Below, in pieces: positions 9,796 to 21,230 of a stretch of DNA of 64,000 nt (positions within the stretch are counted from its first letter, which is position 1; every line of letters starts with the position of its first letter). The stretch is from Sulfurimonas sp. GTDB lineage: Bacteria; Campylobacterota; Campylobacteria; Campylobacterales; Sulfurimonadaceae. Below the pieces are notes generated by a model. That model searched no databases and was not told the DNA's origin. It worked only from the letters and a program-made list of their open reading frames with translations. A program made the translations under genes and the position numbers. The stretch is from assembly GCF_028694605.1 (NCBI RefSeq), contig NZ_JAQVKP010000006.1, forward strand, positions 1 to 64,000. Direction: 5' to 3'.

Positions 9796-10652
9796 AAAAT
9801 ATATTTTCTCCTATCTTGGCAGTTATGAAGTTTATACAAGAGCATTTTAAAGCGATGCTTTTTTTGCTTCTTCTATTTTTGATTTTTGCGCCGCAAAGCG
9901 AAGAAGATTTGAAACCAAACAATCTCGAAGAGATTCATCTTATGGGTCCTATTATGGAGGTGTCCGAGGTTGTGCAGCAGATAGATGATGCAGCATCCAA
10001 TACCTTTGTCAAAGGAATCTTGCTCAATGTTGACTCCCCCGGCGGTGCCGTTGCTCCATCCATCGAGGTTGCATACGCCATAAAAAGAGCCAGAGAGTTA
10101 AAACCGGTTGTTGTTTATGCAAGCGGCACGATAGCAAGCGGAAGCTATTATGCAAGCATCTGGGCAAACGAAATCATCGCAAATCCAGGCTCAATGGTCG
10201 GAAGCATCGGTGTTATCATGCAAGGGGCGGACGTAAGTGCGCTTATGCAAAAGATAGGCATCAAATCCCAAAGCGTGCAAGCAGGAAAGTACAAAAAAGT
10301 GGGTGCAAGCGACAGAGAGTGGACGGAATATGAGAAAAATGAGTTAAACAAAGTTATAAACGGAACATACGATCTCTTTACCTCAGATGTCGCATCTGCC
10401 AGAGGGCTTGATATCAACAAAAGAGACAACTTTGCAAATGCACACATCTTCACCGCACATCAGGCAAAAGAGGTCGGTTTAGTTGATAGCATCGGTGTTG
10501 CGCATGATGCGAAAAAGAGAGTTGTTGAACTTAGCGGTGTAAGTGAGGAACTTTGGAATAAGGAAGATAAGTTTGAGAAGTTTATGAAAAAGCTCTCTGC
10601 ACAAACGGCGGTTACGCTGCATACCTACTTTCCGGAGTTAGTGTTACGCTAA
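9783..10652 (+). CDS. sppA: Signal peptide peptidase SppA (S49 family)
   Basis: NVDSPGGAVAPS, ASGTIASGSYYAS and AGKYKKVGASDREWTEYEKN motifs; N-terminal TM segment. Confidence 0.93.
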   Translation: MQFIKNIFSPILAVMKFIQEHFKAMLFLLLLFLIFAPQSEEDLKPNNLEEIHLMGPIMEVSEVVQQIDDAASNTFVKGILLNVDSPGGAVAPSIEVAYAIKRARELKPVVVYASGTIASGSYYASIWANEIIANPGSMVGSIGVIMQGADVSALMQKIGIKSQSVQAGKYKKVGASDREWTEYEKNELNKVINGTYDLFTSDVASARGLDINKRDNFANAHIFTAHQAKEVGLVDSIGVAHDAKKRVVELSGVSEELWNKEDKFEKFMKKLSAQTAVTLHTYFPELVLR

Positions 10653-11111
10653 CTCTGCTCTCTCAAGCGAGAGTAAAAACTCTTTTCTCCAAACTCCTCC
10701 GCTATATCCGCCGATAGCTCCATTTGATGCGATAACCCGATGACAAGGGATGATGATGGAGATAGGATTTTTAGAGTTTGCATTTGCTACCGCTCTTGTG
10801 GCTTTTGGGTTGCCAAAAAGTTTTGCTTCTTGTGCATAGGAGAGAGTTTTGCCGAATGGAATTTTTAGGAGCGTATCCCAGACGCCTTTTTGAAAATTTG
10901 TTCCTGATACACAAAGAGGCACGGTAAATATTTGCCGTTTTTTGGAGAAATACTCATTTAACTCTTCCTCCAGCTGAAGCAAAAGAGAATTGCTATAGTA
11001 CTCCTTTTGCGTATCCTCATCCACAAAATCAAGATATATAAGAGCAACTCCATCCGTCACGGCAATCATATCACCGATTGGTGTGGAGATTATGCGGCTA
11101 AAGCGTGACAA
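10644..11111 (-). CDS. ogt: Methylated-DNA--protein-cysteine methyltransferase
   Basis: Active-site IIPCHRVI and TRAVANANSKNP motifs. Confidence 0.94.
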   Translation of the reverse strand: MSRFSRIISTPIGDMIAVTDGVALIYLDFVDEDTQKEYYSNSLLLQLEEELNEYFSKKRQIFTVPLCVSGTNFQKGVWDTLLKIPFGKTLSYAQEAKLFGNPKATRAVANANSKNPISIIIPCHRVIASNGAIGGYSGGVWRKEFLLSLERAELA

Positions 11112-11114
11112 ACT

Positions 11115-11540
11115 CTACTCCGCTTTTTCTTTCTCTTTTTTTTCCGGTTTTTTACGAAACATATGGTACTTTTCTCTCTCTAAAAGATCTTCAACATAAG
11201 ACTCTTCCGCTTTTTTTACCCTCTTCCAAACACCTGATGGAAGTCTTACTTGCAGTTTGTTCTTCTCTTTTAGTTTGATGATTTTTTTGATAGAAAGTAC
11301 TTTTGAGACGGGAGAAAAATCGACATCCGTTAAATCTATATCGTTCTTGTAGTAAAGCGTCTGTTTTTTAAAGTTCCCCCACCCCGGGATACCATCCTCA
11401 GTATAGGGAACTTCATAGCCATTTTTGAAACTTGCCATTATCTTATAGTGGCTGTTTTCAAAGATTTGTGTTATCTCCCCTGCACCAAACACCAAACCAT
11501 AGACGCTATCTCCTACTTTTGCATTGTCAAAATATGCCAT
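11115..11540 (-). CDS. Conserved hypothetical protein with an N-terminal small beta-barrel-like region
   Basis: ORF with good start context; no family confidently recognised (MAYFDNAKVGDSVYGLVFGAGEITQI...). Confidence 0.65.
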   Translation of the reverse strand: MAYFDNAKVGDSVYGLVFGAGEITQIFENSHYKIMASFKNGYEVPYTEDGIPGWGNFKKQTLYYKNDIDLTDVDFSPVSKVLSIKKIIKLKEKNKLQVRLPSGVWKRVKKAEESYVEDLLEREKYHMFRKKPEKKEKEKAE

Positions 11541-11598
11541 TTTAGCTCCTTTTTTAAATGCATTATACTATGGAAGCGTTACAAAATGGCTACCTAAT

Positions 11599-12198
11599 CT
11601 AGTTTTTCACAACTCTAATTACACTCGGTATATTTGCCATGATTCTCTCTACTCTATCCTGCCAAAGCGCACCGAACTCTTTTGCTTCCTCTTTGCTTGC
11701 CATGCCGCCCATCATTTTTTGCATAAGCATCTGCATTTTTGGACTTCCGCCTATGGAAGAGGGGTCATAGTAAACATCTACGCTTTTACCGTTGTCTGCC
11801 CTTGTAAGTCTGATAGAGGAGTTGATGTTTGCGTTAAACTTCATCAAAGAGTGTCTTGCAAATCTTCCGCCTAACCCTTTAAAGCCGCTTTTTTCGGTTG
11901 CACCTGTTATCTGAGAGACAACATTGCCGATTACTCCTGCAACGCCCTCTTCCATAGGGTCTCTAAACTCTACTTTTATCTCGCCTCTAACAGCTCTTGT
12001 ATCCGGATAGAGTGCTTTTAAACCCTCTAAAGTTATAAGGTATGCACCCGCAACAGTCGGGCAACTATGTCCTGCCGCTTTTACAACTTCCAAAAAAGTA
12101 ATCTCATATAGCCCATCCTCAAACGCACCTAAAACATTTGACAAAGGATCTACCAACTTGATGCTCTCAACACTATCAAAAAACTTTGGATAACTCAT
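11599..12198 (-). CDS. FmdE-family domain protein
   Basis: AAGHSCPTVAGAYLITLEGL resembles the FmdE GHxCP region; full-length intact ORF. Confidence 0.65.
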   Translation of the reverse strand: MSYPKFFDSVESIKLVDPLSNVLGAFEDGLYEITFLEVVKAAGHSCPTVAGAYLITLEGLKALYPDTRAVRGEIKVEFRDPMEEGVAGVIGNVVSQITGATEKSGFKGLGGRFARHSLMKFNANINSSIRLTRADNGKSVDVYYDPSSIGGSPKMQMLMQKMMGGMASKEEAKEFGALWQDRVERIMANIPSVIRVVKN

Positions 12199-12207
12199 AC
12201 ATAACTC

Positions 12208-13458
12208 CTATATTTTGCTTTTTTGAAGGACTTTTGCCCTTACTATCGTCTCATCACTCATTAAATCAAATATCTCATCAACCTCTAAAGAGGATATCTC
12301 CACCACTTTAGACTCTTTTGAAATCTGTGCAAACCCTTTTTTGCTCTTTAATTTCGGATTGTTTGATTCTATCATTTTTTCTAATAGCACGACTTGATTT
12401 TTGGCAATATTGAGCCTTTTATCTATAGCACTCGGAAATCTGCTTTGCACAAGTTCCAGCTCTTTGTAAAAATTTTGCACTTTAAATGAGATAGTTCGGT
12501 TTAACTGCTCTTGCATCTGTTTGATAGTTTGAATTTGATGTGCTATCTTTCTCTCTATGGAGTGCTGCATATAGAGAGATGCAAGGTGGGAGAGTTCCTG
12601 TTTGGCGTTATAGATTTTTTGCGCCACTCTTTGTGTCAAGCTCGTAAAGAGCGCATCTATGGATAGGTAGAGTTCGTTTGTATCGGGCAAAATCATCTGC
12701 ATTGCCGCACTCGGAGTAGGCGCTCTTAGGTCTGCTACAAAATCGCTTATCACCCAGTCTATCTCATGTCCAACCGCTGAGACGATTGGCGTTGTGGCTT
12801 GAAAAACTGCATCTGCAACTATCTCTTCATTAAATGCCCACAAATCTTCTATACTTCCGCCACCTCGTCCCATGACGATAATGTCATACCCTTTTGTGTC
12901 TGCCAAAGAGAGTGCTTTTGCGATGGCAGGAGCTGCATTTTCCCCCTGCACCAAAACATCATAGATATCTATCTCCAAAAGTCTGTACCTATGCTGCGCC
13001 ACTCGAAGCATATCTTGCAGAGCCGCACCCGTTGCAGAAGTAATGAGGGCGATTTTTTTTGGAAATTTGGGCAGCGGTTTTTTTCTTGATGCTTCAAAAT
13101 AGCCTTTTGCCGCAAGCCTGCCCTTAAGCTGTTCATACGCCAACGCCAACGCTCCATGACCTGATGGTGAGATGGTAAAACAATTTATTTGGTACTCGCC
13201 ACGAGGTTTATACAGTGTCACCGCCCCATCAAGAACCACTTTCAACCCCTCTTGGAGCCCAAACTTGAGCTTTGCGGCATTTGCTTTGAAAATCACGGCT
13301 TTTATAGTTGAGTTCTCATCTTTGAGTGTAAAATAGATATGTCCGCTGCTATGATGTGTGATGCGGGAGAGTTCCCCTTCCACCAAAACTCGGCTAAAAC
13401 TCTCTTCTATAAGGACTTTTATCTGCTCATTCAGTGAAGAGACATTTAAGATATACAC
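12208..13458 (-). CDS. xseA: Exodeoxyribonuclease VII large subunit
   Basis: VEGELSRITHHSSGHIYFTLKDE, VMGRGGGSIEDLWAFNEE and SAVGHEIDW motifs. Confidence 0.96.
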   Translation of the reverse strand: MYILNVSSLNEQIKVLIEESFSRVLVEGELSRITHHSSGHIYFTLKDENSTIKAVIFKANAAKLKFGLQEGLKVVLDGAVTLYKPRGEYQINCFTISPSGHGALALAYEQLKGRLAAKGYFEASRKKPLPKFPKKIALITSATGAALQDMLRVAQHRYRLLEIDIYDVLVQGENAAPAIAKALSLADTKGYDIIVMGRGGGSIEDLWAFNEEIVADAVFQATTPIVSAVGHEIDWVISDFVADLRAPTPSAAMQMILPDTNELYLSIDALFTSLTQRVAQKIYNAKQELSHLASLYMQHSIERKIAHQIQTIKQMQEQLNRTISFKVQNFYKELELVQSRFPSAIDKRLNIAKNQVVLLEKMIESNNPKLKSKKGFAQISKESKVVEISSLEVDEIFDLMSDETIVRAKVLQKSKI

Positions 13459-13462
13459 CCTT

Positions 13463-14839
13463 CTATTTCTCCTCTAAAAGCGGCGTATCTTCTATAACCG
13501 ACACTTCAAGCATGCTGTCATCAAAATCTTGAAACTCTATCTTGGAATCTTTGAGCGTTTTAGTCGCTTTTGCCCCAAGTCTTTTGAGGTTTTCCACCCT
13601 TCCTAGGATGTTGCCGCTTCCCTCGCTGAGTTGTTTGTGTGCAACATCATAACTACTTGCAAGGGTTTTTATATGGTTGCCTACTTTATTAAAGCTCTCT
13701 GCGTATCCAACGACTTTGTCATAGAGTTTCCCCGCCTCGTCAAATAGTTTTGTAGCAAGGGTGCTGGACTGCTCGCTCTGCCAATAGAGATAAATAGTGC
13801 GAAGCGAAACGGTCAGCGTGGATGGGTTAACTATGGCTATATGTTTTTTAAGAGCATATTCGTAAAGTGACGGGTCTCTTTGAACAGCCAGCGCAAACGC
13901 TCCCTCAATGGGAACAAACATAAAGACATACTGAAGCGTTCCTATCTTGTAATGCGCATAATCCTTAGAATCAAGTATATCAATATGGTTTTTAAACGAT
14001 ACAACCATATTTGCCAAAGCGATATTTCGCTCCTCGTCACTCTGAGCTCTGATGTAAGCATCATAATCGTTAAGCGACACTTTGGAATCTATAATCATAG
14101 TTCGCTCTTGCGGCAGTTTTATGATAACATCGGGGCGTTTTGTGTCGCCTTGCTCGTCTTTATAGCTCTGTTGCGTGTAGTAATGGATATTTTTAAGCAG
14201 TCCGGAATACTCCAAAACGCTCTCTAAAATCATCTCGCCCCAACTTCCCTGTGTCTGTTTTTTACCCTTAAGTGCGGTTGTGAGATTGTGCGCTTCATGA
14301 GAGATGTTTATCCCTGCTTTAACCACCTGTTCTATCTCTTTTGAGAGTTCGGCAAACCTCTTCACACTGCTCTCTTGCGTCTCTTCTACCTTTTTTTTGA
14401 AAGTGTCGATATTCTCTTTGAATGGTTTGAGGATGGTATCAAGCGATTTTAGAGAGGCTTCATCAAGCTTTTTGAGCTTGCTCTCTAAGTTGTTTTGCAT
14501 GATTTCGTTGAGTTTTAGCTCTAGCTTTTTCCCCTGTTCTTCAAACTCGGCTTTTAGTTTTTGGCTGTTCTCTTGCTGGGCTTGAAGATTTGCTTTGAGT
14601 TTCGCAATCTCTATCTCTCTTTGTGAAATCTTTTCTCTATGTTCATCAAGCGTACTTTGAAGTGCATTCTCTCTACCCTGAAGCTCTGCTACTTGCTGCT
14701 TCAAAAAAGGGATAGCCGCAACCATCTCTCTTTTTTCCCTTAGCTCTTCAAGCAGCTGAAGGCTTTTTTTCAACCAAACAACAGACCCTACAACTACGCT
14801 TGAGAACAGTGCTATTGCTATAATATTTGCAAATTCCAT
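13463..14839 (-). CDS. rmuC: DNA recombination protein RmuC
   Basis: N-terminal TM and coiled coil, then KGKKQTQGSWGEMILESVLE and RPDVIIKLPQERTMIIDSKVSLNDYDAY. Confidence 0.95.
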   Translation of the reverse strand: MEFANIIAIALFSSVVVGSVVWLKKSLQLLEELREKREMVAAIPFLKQQVAELQGRENALQSTLDEHREKISQREIEIAKLKANLQAQQENSQKLKAEFEEQGKKLELKLNEIMQNNLESKLKKLDEASLKSLDTILKPFKENIDTFKKKVEETQESSVKRFAELSKEIEQVVKAGINISHEAHNLTTALKGKKQTQGSWGEMILESVLEYSGLLKNIHYYTQQSYKDEQGDTKRPDVIIKLPQERTMIIDSKVSLNDYDAYIRAQSDEERNIALANMVVSFKNHIDILDSKDYAHYKIGTLQYVFMFVPIEGAFALAVQRDPSLYEYALKKHIAIVNPSTLTVSLRTIYLYWQSEQSSTLATKLFDEAGKLYDKVVGYAESFNKVGNHIKTLASSYDVAHKQLSEGSGNILGRVENLKRLGAKATKTLKDSKIEFQDFDDSMLEVSVIEDTPLLEEK

Positions 14840-14882
14840 TTTTTGCCTTTTTTATTTTACGCCGTGTCTATACCAAACTCCA

Positions 14883-15593
14883 TTACTTTTTTCTGGCGAT
14901 GATAAGTGTCGAAATATCCATAGAGAAACTCTTTGTATAAACTATCTCAAAACCTGCCGCTCTTAGTTCATTTTGCATATTTGCAACCGTGGAAAAATCT
15001 TCTATGGAGTTTGGCAGATACTCGTATGCTTCAATGTTGTTGGAGATAAAACCGCCGATTTTAGGGAGGATTTTGTTCATATAAAAGTCTCTTATTTTTC
15101 CAAGAAGCGAAGGATTTTCATTTTTCATAAACTCTAGTATTACAACAAGACCGCCCTGCTTTAAAACTCTGTTAAACTCTTTTAGTGCTGCTTCTCTCTC
15201 CACGACATTACGTATGCCGTATGTGATGCTTAGGATGTCGGCACTGCCGTCTTGAAGCGGTATTTCGGTTGCTTTTGCTATGTGGTAGTTAAATTTAGGA
15301 AATTTCTCCCGTGCTACCCCAACCATGCCCTGTGACGGGTCAACGCCCACTATCTCGCCTACCGCTATGCCGCTAGATTCAGATCTCTTTTTCCAAAAAT
15401 CCATCATATCGCCCGTGCCGCATGCAACATCGACTATCTTGTCAATACTATCTTTTGCATAAAAACCATAAGCCAAATCACACGCTTTGCGTCTCCAGCT
15501 CTTGTCCACTCCCATACTCATAACACGGTTTGCGGTGTCGTAAGTCGGTGCGATGTTATCAAACATCGATACTATCTTTTCTTGTTTTTCCAT
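14883..15593 (-). CDS. ubiE: Demethylmenaquinone methyltransferase UbiE/MenG
   Basis: MFDNIAPTYDTANRVMSMGVDKSWRR and DVACGTGDM motifs. Confidence 0.94.
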   Translation of the reverse strand: MEKQEKIVSMFDNIAPTYDTANRVMSMGVDKSWRRKACDLAYGFYAKDSIDKIVDVACGTGDMMDFWKKRSESSGIAVGEIVGVDPSQGMVGVAREKFPKFNYHIAKATEIPLQDGSADILSITYGIRNVVEREAALKEFNRVLKQGGLVVILEFMKNENPSLLGKIRDFYMNKILPKIGGFISNNIEAYEYLPNSIEDFSTVANMQNELRAAGFEIVYTKSFSMDISTLIIARKK

Positions 15594-15597
15594 AAGC

Positions 15598-16605
15598 CTA
15601 GCCCCTTTTCATCCACATAATTATATCTTGCACATCTTGCGCTATATTTAAGATTTCAAATCTCTCATGCACTCCGCCAAAACCGACCTCTCCGCCCATC
15701 TGAGCAGAGATAAAACAGAGATAGTAGTCAACAAACTCTTTTGAGAGTTCAAACATCTCTCGCCCGCCCTCAATCATGATATTTTTATACCCTTTTATAG
15801 CGTCAAGACTATCTGCTATCATCACTTTTCTATTTAGCACACTAAAAAGCGGGATAGTTGTGTCAAACTCTTTGCCTCTTGAGAGTATCAGCACATCCGG
15901 AGCCTTGCCGCCCACCAGCCTTGCATCAAGCGTCGGGCGGTCTATGCGTACCGTGTTGCCGCCGATAACAAGCAAATCACATACATCTCTCATGGAATGA
16001 ACGAGTTTGCGTGAGTTTTGCGAACTAATCACACCGCCATCAACACTGCCGTCAAGTCTCTGCGCCCACTTAAAAAAGACAAACTGCTTCTCTTGAGATA
16101 GTTTAAAGGGTTGCAGCAAGGCATCGCACTCTTTTTCCATAAGGTGTTCTTGAACTTCAATACCCGCATTTTCGACTATTTGGCTTCCGCCGCTTGCAAC
16201 CGCATGGCTATCGTTTGAGCCTATAAAGAGTTTTTTGATGCCAAGTTTGGAGAGCAGGTTTGCGCATGATGGTGTTTTGCCGACATGTGAGCAAGGCTCC
16301 AGTGTAGTAAAAACTGTTGCTTCATGAAAGCAGTTGTTGTGATTTTGTAAAAGATAGGTGTGAATATCTGCGGAGTCTGTGAGATTTAAAATTGATTCAT
16401 CACGAGTTAGTTTGCAGTATGCCGCTTTGAGTGCTTCGACTTCAGCGTGTGGCATACCTGCTTTTTTATGGGCTTCTATGGCTAAAATCGCTCCGTTTTG
16501 CGATACTATAGCACAACCTACTGCCGGATTTGGGTAAGTTAAACCCTGATATTTCCAAGCCTCTCTCAAGGCCAGATTCATAAAAAAACTACTATCAACT
16601 ACCAT
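15598..16605 (-). CDS. ribD: Riboflavin biosynthesis deaminase/reductase RibD
   Basis: HAEVEAL and TLEPCSHVGKTPSC deaminase zinc motifs; C-terminal reductase domain. Confidence 0.93.
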   Translation of the reverse strand: MVVDSSFFMNLALREAWKYQGLTYPNPAVGCAIVSQNGAILAIEAHKKAGMPHAEVEALKAAYCKLTRDESILNLTDSADIHTYLLQNHNNCFHEATVFTTLEPCSHVGKTPSCANLLSKLGIKKLFIGSNDSHAVASGGSQIVENAGIEVQEHLMEKECDALLQPFKLSQEKQFVFFKWAQRLDGSVDGGVISSQNSRKLVHSMRDVCDLLVIGGNTVRIDRPTLDARLVGGKAPDVLILSRGKEFDTTIPLFSVLNRKVMIADSLDAIKGYKNIMIEGGREMFELSKEFVDYYLCFISAQMGGEVGFGGVHERFEILNIAQDVQDIIMWMKRG

Positions 16606-17048
16606 TCAAAGTATGTTCTGGCTTTAGAAATTTGGGCAAAATCAATACCCGCTTCCTCGCCCTCAACGTCAAGAGTGATTATCGCACCCTCTACCTTAAG
16701 AAGTACGCCTTTATACTTTTCTTTTGTCTTTAAAGTAAGAGAAACTCTCTCGCCCACAGATAGAGCGAACTGCTTAAGTGTAGCCACTTTTCTCTCAATT
16801 CCCGGGCTTCCGACCTCAAGCCGGTACTCTCCCTCAAGAGGAGGCGTAACATCTAAAAGAGGAGAGATAAGACGGCTCAAATGGGCGCACTCATCCAAAC
16901 TCACTCCCTTTCTTTTCCCATCTTCTACCACTCCCGATAGCACACTTACTCTGTAAATAACCTCTTCATTCTCTTTTACTGTTGCAATGTCGTAAATCTC
17001 TAGCCCCAAAGAGCGAGCAAACGACTCTATATCTTTTTCTAAGCTCAT
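16599..17048 (-). CDS. rimP: Ribosome maturation factor RimP
   Basis: YRLEVGSPGIERKV motif; adjacent to rbfA-infB. Confidence 0.94.
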   Translation of the reverse strand: MSLEKDIESFARSLGLEIYDIATVKENEEVIYRVSVLSGVVEDGKRKGVSLDECAHLSRLISPLLDVTPPLEGEYRLEVGSPGIERKVATLKQFALSVGERVSLTLKTKEKYKGVLLKVEGAIITLDVEGEEAGIDFAQISKARTYFEW

Positions 17049-17055
17049 AAACTAC

Positions 17056-17406
17056 CTACTCTTTAGCAATTTTTTTAAATAACTCTTCTAGTGTTTGCGA
17101 CTGTTGAAACTGCTCATCAAACTCAAATGTCAATCTCGGGGAGCGAAACCACCCCTGATTTTTCATGCAGTACGTCTCAATAACAGGTCGTGCATTTCTC
17201 AAAAGTTTTAAAAACTCATTTTTCTCTTGCTCTGTATAACTTGACGGGTGAATAAATACTTTCGCATCGCTTCTCCCTTTTGAACACTTGACATCTATGA
17301 TATCAAGTACATGTAGTCTCACATCCCCAAGCGAACTAAGTGCAGCGGGGATTAGCTCCAAGAGAACCGACTCTGTTCTTTTTAACTTAATTTGTGCTTC
17401 TGTCAC
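17056..17406 (-). CDS. rbfA: Ribosome-binding factor A
   Basis: Size, position between infB and rimP, and RbfA-like sequence. Confidence 0.88.
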   Translation of the reverse strand: MTEAQIKLKRTESVLLELIPAALSSLGDVRLHVLDIIDVKCSKGRSDAKVFIHPSSYTEQEKNEFLKLLRNARPVIETYCMKNQGWFRSPRLTFEFDEQFQQSQTLEELFKKIAKE

Positions 17407-20039
17407 AGTGATACTTTTTGCTCAACTTTTTTGAATGTCTCTATAACATCGCCGACCATAACATCATCGTAACCCTTAATCATAACACCGCACTCATAGC
17501 CGTTTGTTACCTCTTCAACATCATCTTTGAAGCGTTTGAGTGATGTAAGTTCGCCCTCATGCACAACAACACCGTTGCGGATAACACGTACAAGACCACC
17601 ACGGATAAGCTTGCCATCCACGACAACACATCCTGCAACAAGCCCTTTAGGTGCTTTAAACACATTGCGCACATCTGCTTGACCTGTATTAATCTCTGAG
17701 AATTTAGGTGCCATCATGCCTGTGAGCATTCCCGTCATATCATCAAGAAGCTGATAGATGATAGAGTACGTCTTGATATCGACATTTTTCTGCTTTGCAA
17801 GTGCTTTTACACTTCCTGTAGGACGTACGTTAAATCCAAGAAGAACACAGTTTTCACTGTTTGCAACAAGCTCTACGTCATTTTCCGTAATCCCGCCCAC
17901 GCCTGAAGAGATGATATTAATCTTAACTTCATCATTTCTAAGCTCACTAAGAGCCCCTCTAATGGCTTCAAGAGAGCCGTGTACATCTGTTTTAAGAACG
18001 ATTTTAAGGGTTTTTAGTCTTCCCTCTGCAATCATGCTCGTCATATCTTCAAGAGTTGATTTAGTGCTGAGTGAGAGCTCTCTATGTCTGTCATACTCAT
18101 GACGCTTCATTGCATACTCTCTTGCCTCTTTGTCACTTGCCATTGCCATCATAACTTCACCGGAGGATGGAACCTCGTTAAGTCCGACAACAACCGCTGT
18201 GTGGCTCGGCTTTATACTCTTTATCTGCTGTTTATGTTCATTGATAAGTGCTTTAACGCGACCGTACGCACTGCCGCACACAACATAATCACCCACTTTA
18301 AGTGTTCCGTTTTGAACGATAACCGTTGCAACAGGACCACGCCCTTTTTCAAGAGAAGATTCAACAACCGCCGCTTTTGCCATTGCATTTTCGTTTGCTT
18401 TGAGTTCTAAAACTTCTGCCGTGATAAGGATATTTTCTAGCAAATCATCAATCCCCATTCCTGTTTTTGCAGAGATAGGAATAAACTCGATATCCCCACC
18501 CCAATCAATCGGATTTAAGCCGCGCTCAGCCATTTGGGCTTTGACCATATCTGGGTTTGCACTCTCTTTATCCATCTTGTTAAGCGCAACGATAATAGGC
18601 ACTTTAGACTCTTTTGCAAGTTTTATAACTTCATCAGTCTGCGGCTTGACACCGTCGTCTGCTGCAACCACGATGATAACGATATCGGTTACATCCGTTC
18701 CTCTTTGACGCATTTGAGAAAATGCTGCGTGACCCGGAGTATCTAAGAAAGTGATAGGCTTGCCATGCTGTTCAATCGTATATGCTCCGATGTGCTGTGT
18801 AATCCCGCCTGCTTCACCCTGAGTTACTTTAGCGTTTCGTATTGCATCTAAAAGAGATGTCTTACCATGGTCAACGTGTCCCATAATAGTAATAACAGGA
18901 GGTCTCTCAGTCGCATTATCATCTATAGCTTCCGCCAAATCTTCTTCATAGTTAAACGCATCTTTCGGGTCAACCGTCGTTACTTCAATACCAAACTCTT
19001 CAGATAGAATCTCAATCTCATCTTTGCTTAAAAAGTCATTTTTCATCTTCATAACGCCAAAGCTAAAGAGGACTTTGATAACATCGGCAAGGGTTTTGTT
19101 TACTTTTTCTGCAAATTCATAAACACGGATATCTTCAGGAATTTCAACATGAGTTATTGCAACATCTTCGGCTTTCTCTTTTCTATATGTTTTTCTCTTA
19201 TCGCGAGATACATTTTTAGATTTTGGAGCAGAAGTTTTATTTGAGTTTCTTCCCATCGGTTTTGGAAGTTTTGCTTTTTTAGGCTCATCGGCAATAATCT
19301 CTCTTCTCTCGGTTACATTAAGGTCGAGAAGAACTATCTGGTCATCCATATCCATAGAGACTTCAGCAAGCGATCCGCCGAAAATATCAATTTTTACACC
19401 CTGCTCTTGCTTCTTTGCCGCTCCGGAAGATGCAACTTTTGGCTTCTTCTTTTTTGCAAGCTCTTCCAAAACCTCTGCACTGATTTTTCCATACGAGGAG
19501 ATTGCTGTTGGAGTCTGCTTTGGAGAAGACACCGCTTCTTGAGGTTTTTCTTCTGCTTTAGGCTGTTTTTTCTTAACAATCTTGAGACCGGATTTTTTTA
19601 TTTGCATTTTCATAGCATCTGCAGGCTCTTCAGCTTCATCGTCATCTTCTTCCATCGCTTTTGTCTCTTGCGCAGCAGGCTTTGGCTCAACTTCAATTTT
19701 TCTGGAAAAACTTTCCTCTTTTTCTACTTTTTTCAAAGGAGTTTCACTGCTTTTTGGAGCCACATTTGCTTGGGACTCTTTTGTCTCTTTTTGAGGAGCT
19801 TTTTCTTCTTTTTGAGTATCACTTGATGGTTTTATATCTTTTTTTATCTCTACTACCGGTGCATGAACAACCTCGCCATTCATAATGTAGTTCATCAAAC
19901 TCTCTGCCTCTTCCATAGAGACTGAACTGCTTGCAGATTTTATCTCAATGCCTACCTCTGAAGCTTTTTTAACTACATCTTTTGAAGCAATTCCCAGCTC
20001 TTTAGCGATTTCGTGTACTCTAACTTTTTCACTCATCAA
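17403..20039 (-). CDS. infB: Translation initiation factor IF-2
   Basis: [31 protein letters not shown] and NKMD motifs. Confidence 0.99.
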   Translation of the reverse strand: MMSEKVRVHEIAKELGIASKDVVKKASEVGIEIKSASSSVSMEEAESLMNYIMNGEVVHAPVVEIKKDIKPSSDTQKEEKAPQKETKESQANVAPKSSETPLKKVEKEESFSRKIEVEPKPAAQETKAMEEDDDEAEEPADAMKMQIKKSGLKIVKKKQPKAEEKPQEAVSSPKQTPTAISSYGKISAEVLEELAKKKKPKVASSGAAKKQEQGVKIDIFGGSLAEVSMDMDDQIVLLDLNVTERREIIADEPKKAKLPKPMGRNSNKTSAPKSKNVSRDKRKTYRKEKAEDVAITHVEIPEDIRVYEFAEKVNKTLADVIKVLFSFGVMKMKNDFLSKDEIEILSEEFGIEVTTVDPKDAFNYEEDLAEAIDDNATERPPVITIMGHVDHGKTSLLDAIRNAKVTQGEAGGITQHIGAYTIEQHGKPITFLDTPGHAAFSQMRQRGTDVTDIVIIVVAADDGVKPQTDEVIKLAKESKVPIIVALNKMDKESANPDMVKAQMAERGLNPIDWGGDIEFIPISAKTGMGIDDLLENILITAEVLELKANENAMAKAAVVESSLEKGRGPVATVIVQNGTLKVGDYVVCGSAYGRVKALINEHKQQIKSIKPSHTAVVVGLNEVPSSGEVMMAMASDKEAREYAMKRHEYDRHRELSLSTKSTLEDMTSMIAEGRLKTLKIVLKTDVHGSLEAIRGALSELRNDEVKINIISSGVGGITENDVELVANSENCVLLGFNVRPTGSVKALAKQKNVDIKTYSIIYQLLDDMTGMLTGMMAPKFSEINTGQADVRNVFKAPKGLVAGCVVVDGKLIRGGLVRVIRNGVVVHEGELTSLKRFKDDVEEVTNGYECGVMIKGYDDVMVGDVIETFKKVEQKVSL

Positions 20040-20304
20040 TGATGATCTCCTTTAGTATGTTTGCAAATTTGTCTCTCTCGCCGCTTTTACACTGACGCAT
20101 AAGCGCTTTTATGGCTTTTTTCTCATCCGCAAGACATGTTTTACATAGATAAAAACTTCTGCCGCTCCCTCTAAAAAGACTAAGTTGTGAATCAAAACAC
20201 TGAAGTCTAAAAAGATGAATCTGTGCATCCCTTTGTCTGCAAGAGATACACATCCTAAGAGGTTGGTTAAATTTTTTCGCCATTATATCCAAAAGTTCCT
20301 TCAT
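20029..20304 (-). CDS. YlxR-family (DUF448) protein
   Basis: [19 protein letters not shown] and [10 protein letters not shown] motifs; immediately upstream of infB. Confidence 0.88.
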   Translation of the reverse strand: MKELLDIMAKKFNQPLRMCISCRQRDAQIHLFRLQCFDSQLSLFRGSGRSFYLCKTCLADEKKAIKALMRQCKSGERDKFANILKEIIIDE

Positions 20305-20318
20305 TTGCTTTAGAAAAC

Positions 20319-21230
20319 TTATTTGTCAACAATAAGTCCATCATTATCGAAATTAAGAACCTTTACTGCAAACTCGGGAAACTTTTGAGCAAGTTTTGTA
20401 GCTATCATTTCAGAATCTTCATCGTAAACCATAGAGAAAAATGTAGAACCGCTTCCTGAGAGTGTACTCATAAGTGCACCGCTTTCATAGGCTATTTTTT
20501 GAACATTAAATAGCTCAGGGAGTGTTTTCATTCTTGCTTTTTGGTGGAATCTATCCTGTGATGCAATTTTTAAGATTTCCCAATCTTCATTAAAAAAAGC
20601 AGCAACACTTAGAGCAGTATGAGAGAGATTGTAAATAGCACTCTCTTTTGAATAGGATTTTGGCAAAAGCGTTCTTGATTTTGCCGTACTCATCTGCTTG
20701 TTTGGTATAACTACGACTGCTTTTATATAGTTTGGAAGATGTTTTTTTTGAGAAAAAACCTTGCTTTTTTCAACTGTCGCAACGTTAAAACCGCCCATAA
20801 CAGCGGGAGTTATGTTGTCAGGGTGTGATTCATAGACAAGCGCATGGTTGAGGATTCTTCTTTTTGAGACTTTGATGCCTGCTGCTTCATGCGCACTCGC
20901 AATAGCACTTACAATAACGGCAGATGAGCTTCCAAGACCTCTTGACATAGGAATCTCGTTAAAAAAGTTGAACTTAAAATTCTGTTTTTTCTTTGTTAAT
21001 CTGTTGTAGTGTTCATTAAAGATACTTATAAAAAGATTATTCCCTTTTAGTTTCGGGTTGTTTTCACCCTCACCTTTAATGCTTACACTGAAAAATTTGG
21101 AGGGATGAAACTCAACTACATTGCGCAAATCAACTGCTAAACCTAAAGAGTCAAATCCTGGTCCAAGGTTTGCACTGGTTGCCGGTACACTTACTGTCAC
21201 ATTATTCCTATCCAACTGCTCCGATACCAT
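20319..21230 (-). CDS. thrB: Homoserine kinase
   Basis: GHMP kinase motifs ([39 protein letters not shown]). Likely start is the internal Met at 21230, overlapping tsaB by 23 bp. Confidence 0.9.
   Translation of the reverse strand: MVSEQLDRNNVTVSVPATSANLGPGFDSLGLAVDLRNVVEFHPSKFFSVSIKGEGENNPKLKGNNLFISIFNEHYNRLTKKKQNFKFNFFNEIPMSRGLGSSSAVIVSAIASAHEAAGIKVSKRRILNHALVYESHPDNITPAVMGGFNVATVEKSKVFSQKKHLPNYIKAVVVIPNKQMSTAKSRTLLPKSYSKESAIYNLSHTALSVAAFFNEDWEILKIASQDRFHQKARMKTLPELFNVQKIAYESGALMSTLSGSGSTFFSMVYDEDSEMIATKLAQKFPEFAVKVLNFDNDGLIVDK

Noticed and set aside
19407-19826. 139-aa Phe/Leu-rich plus-strand ORF
   Set aside because: Antisense to the low-complexity Lys/Glu-rich N-terminal part of IF-2.
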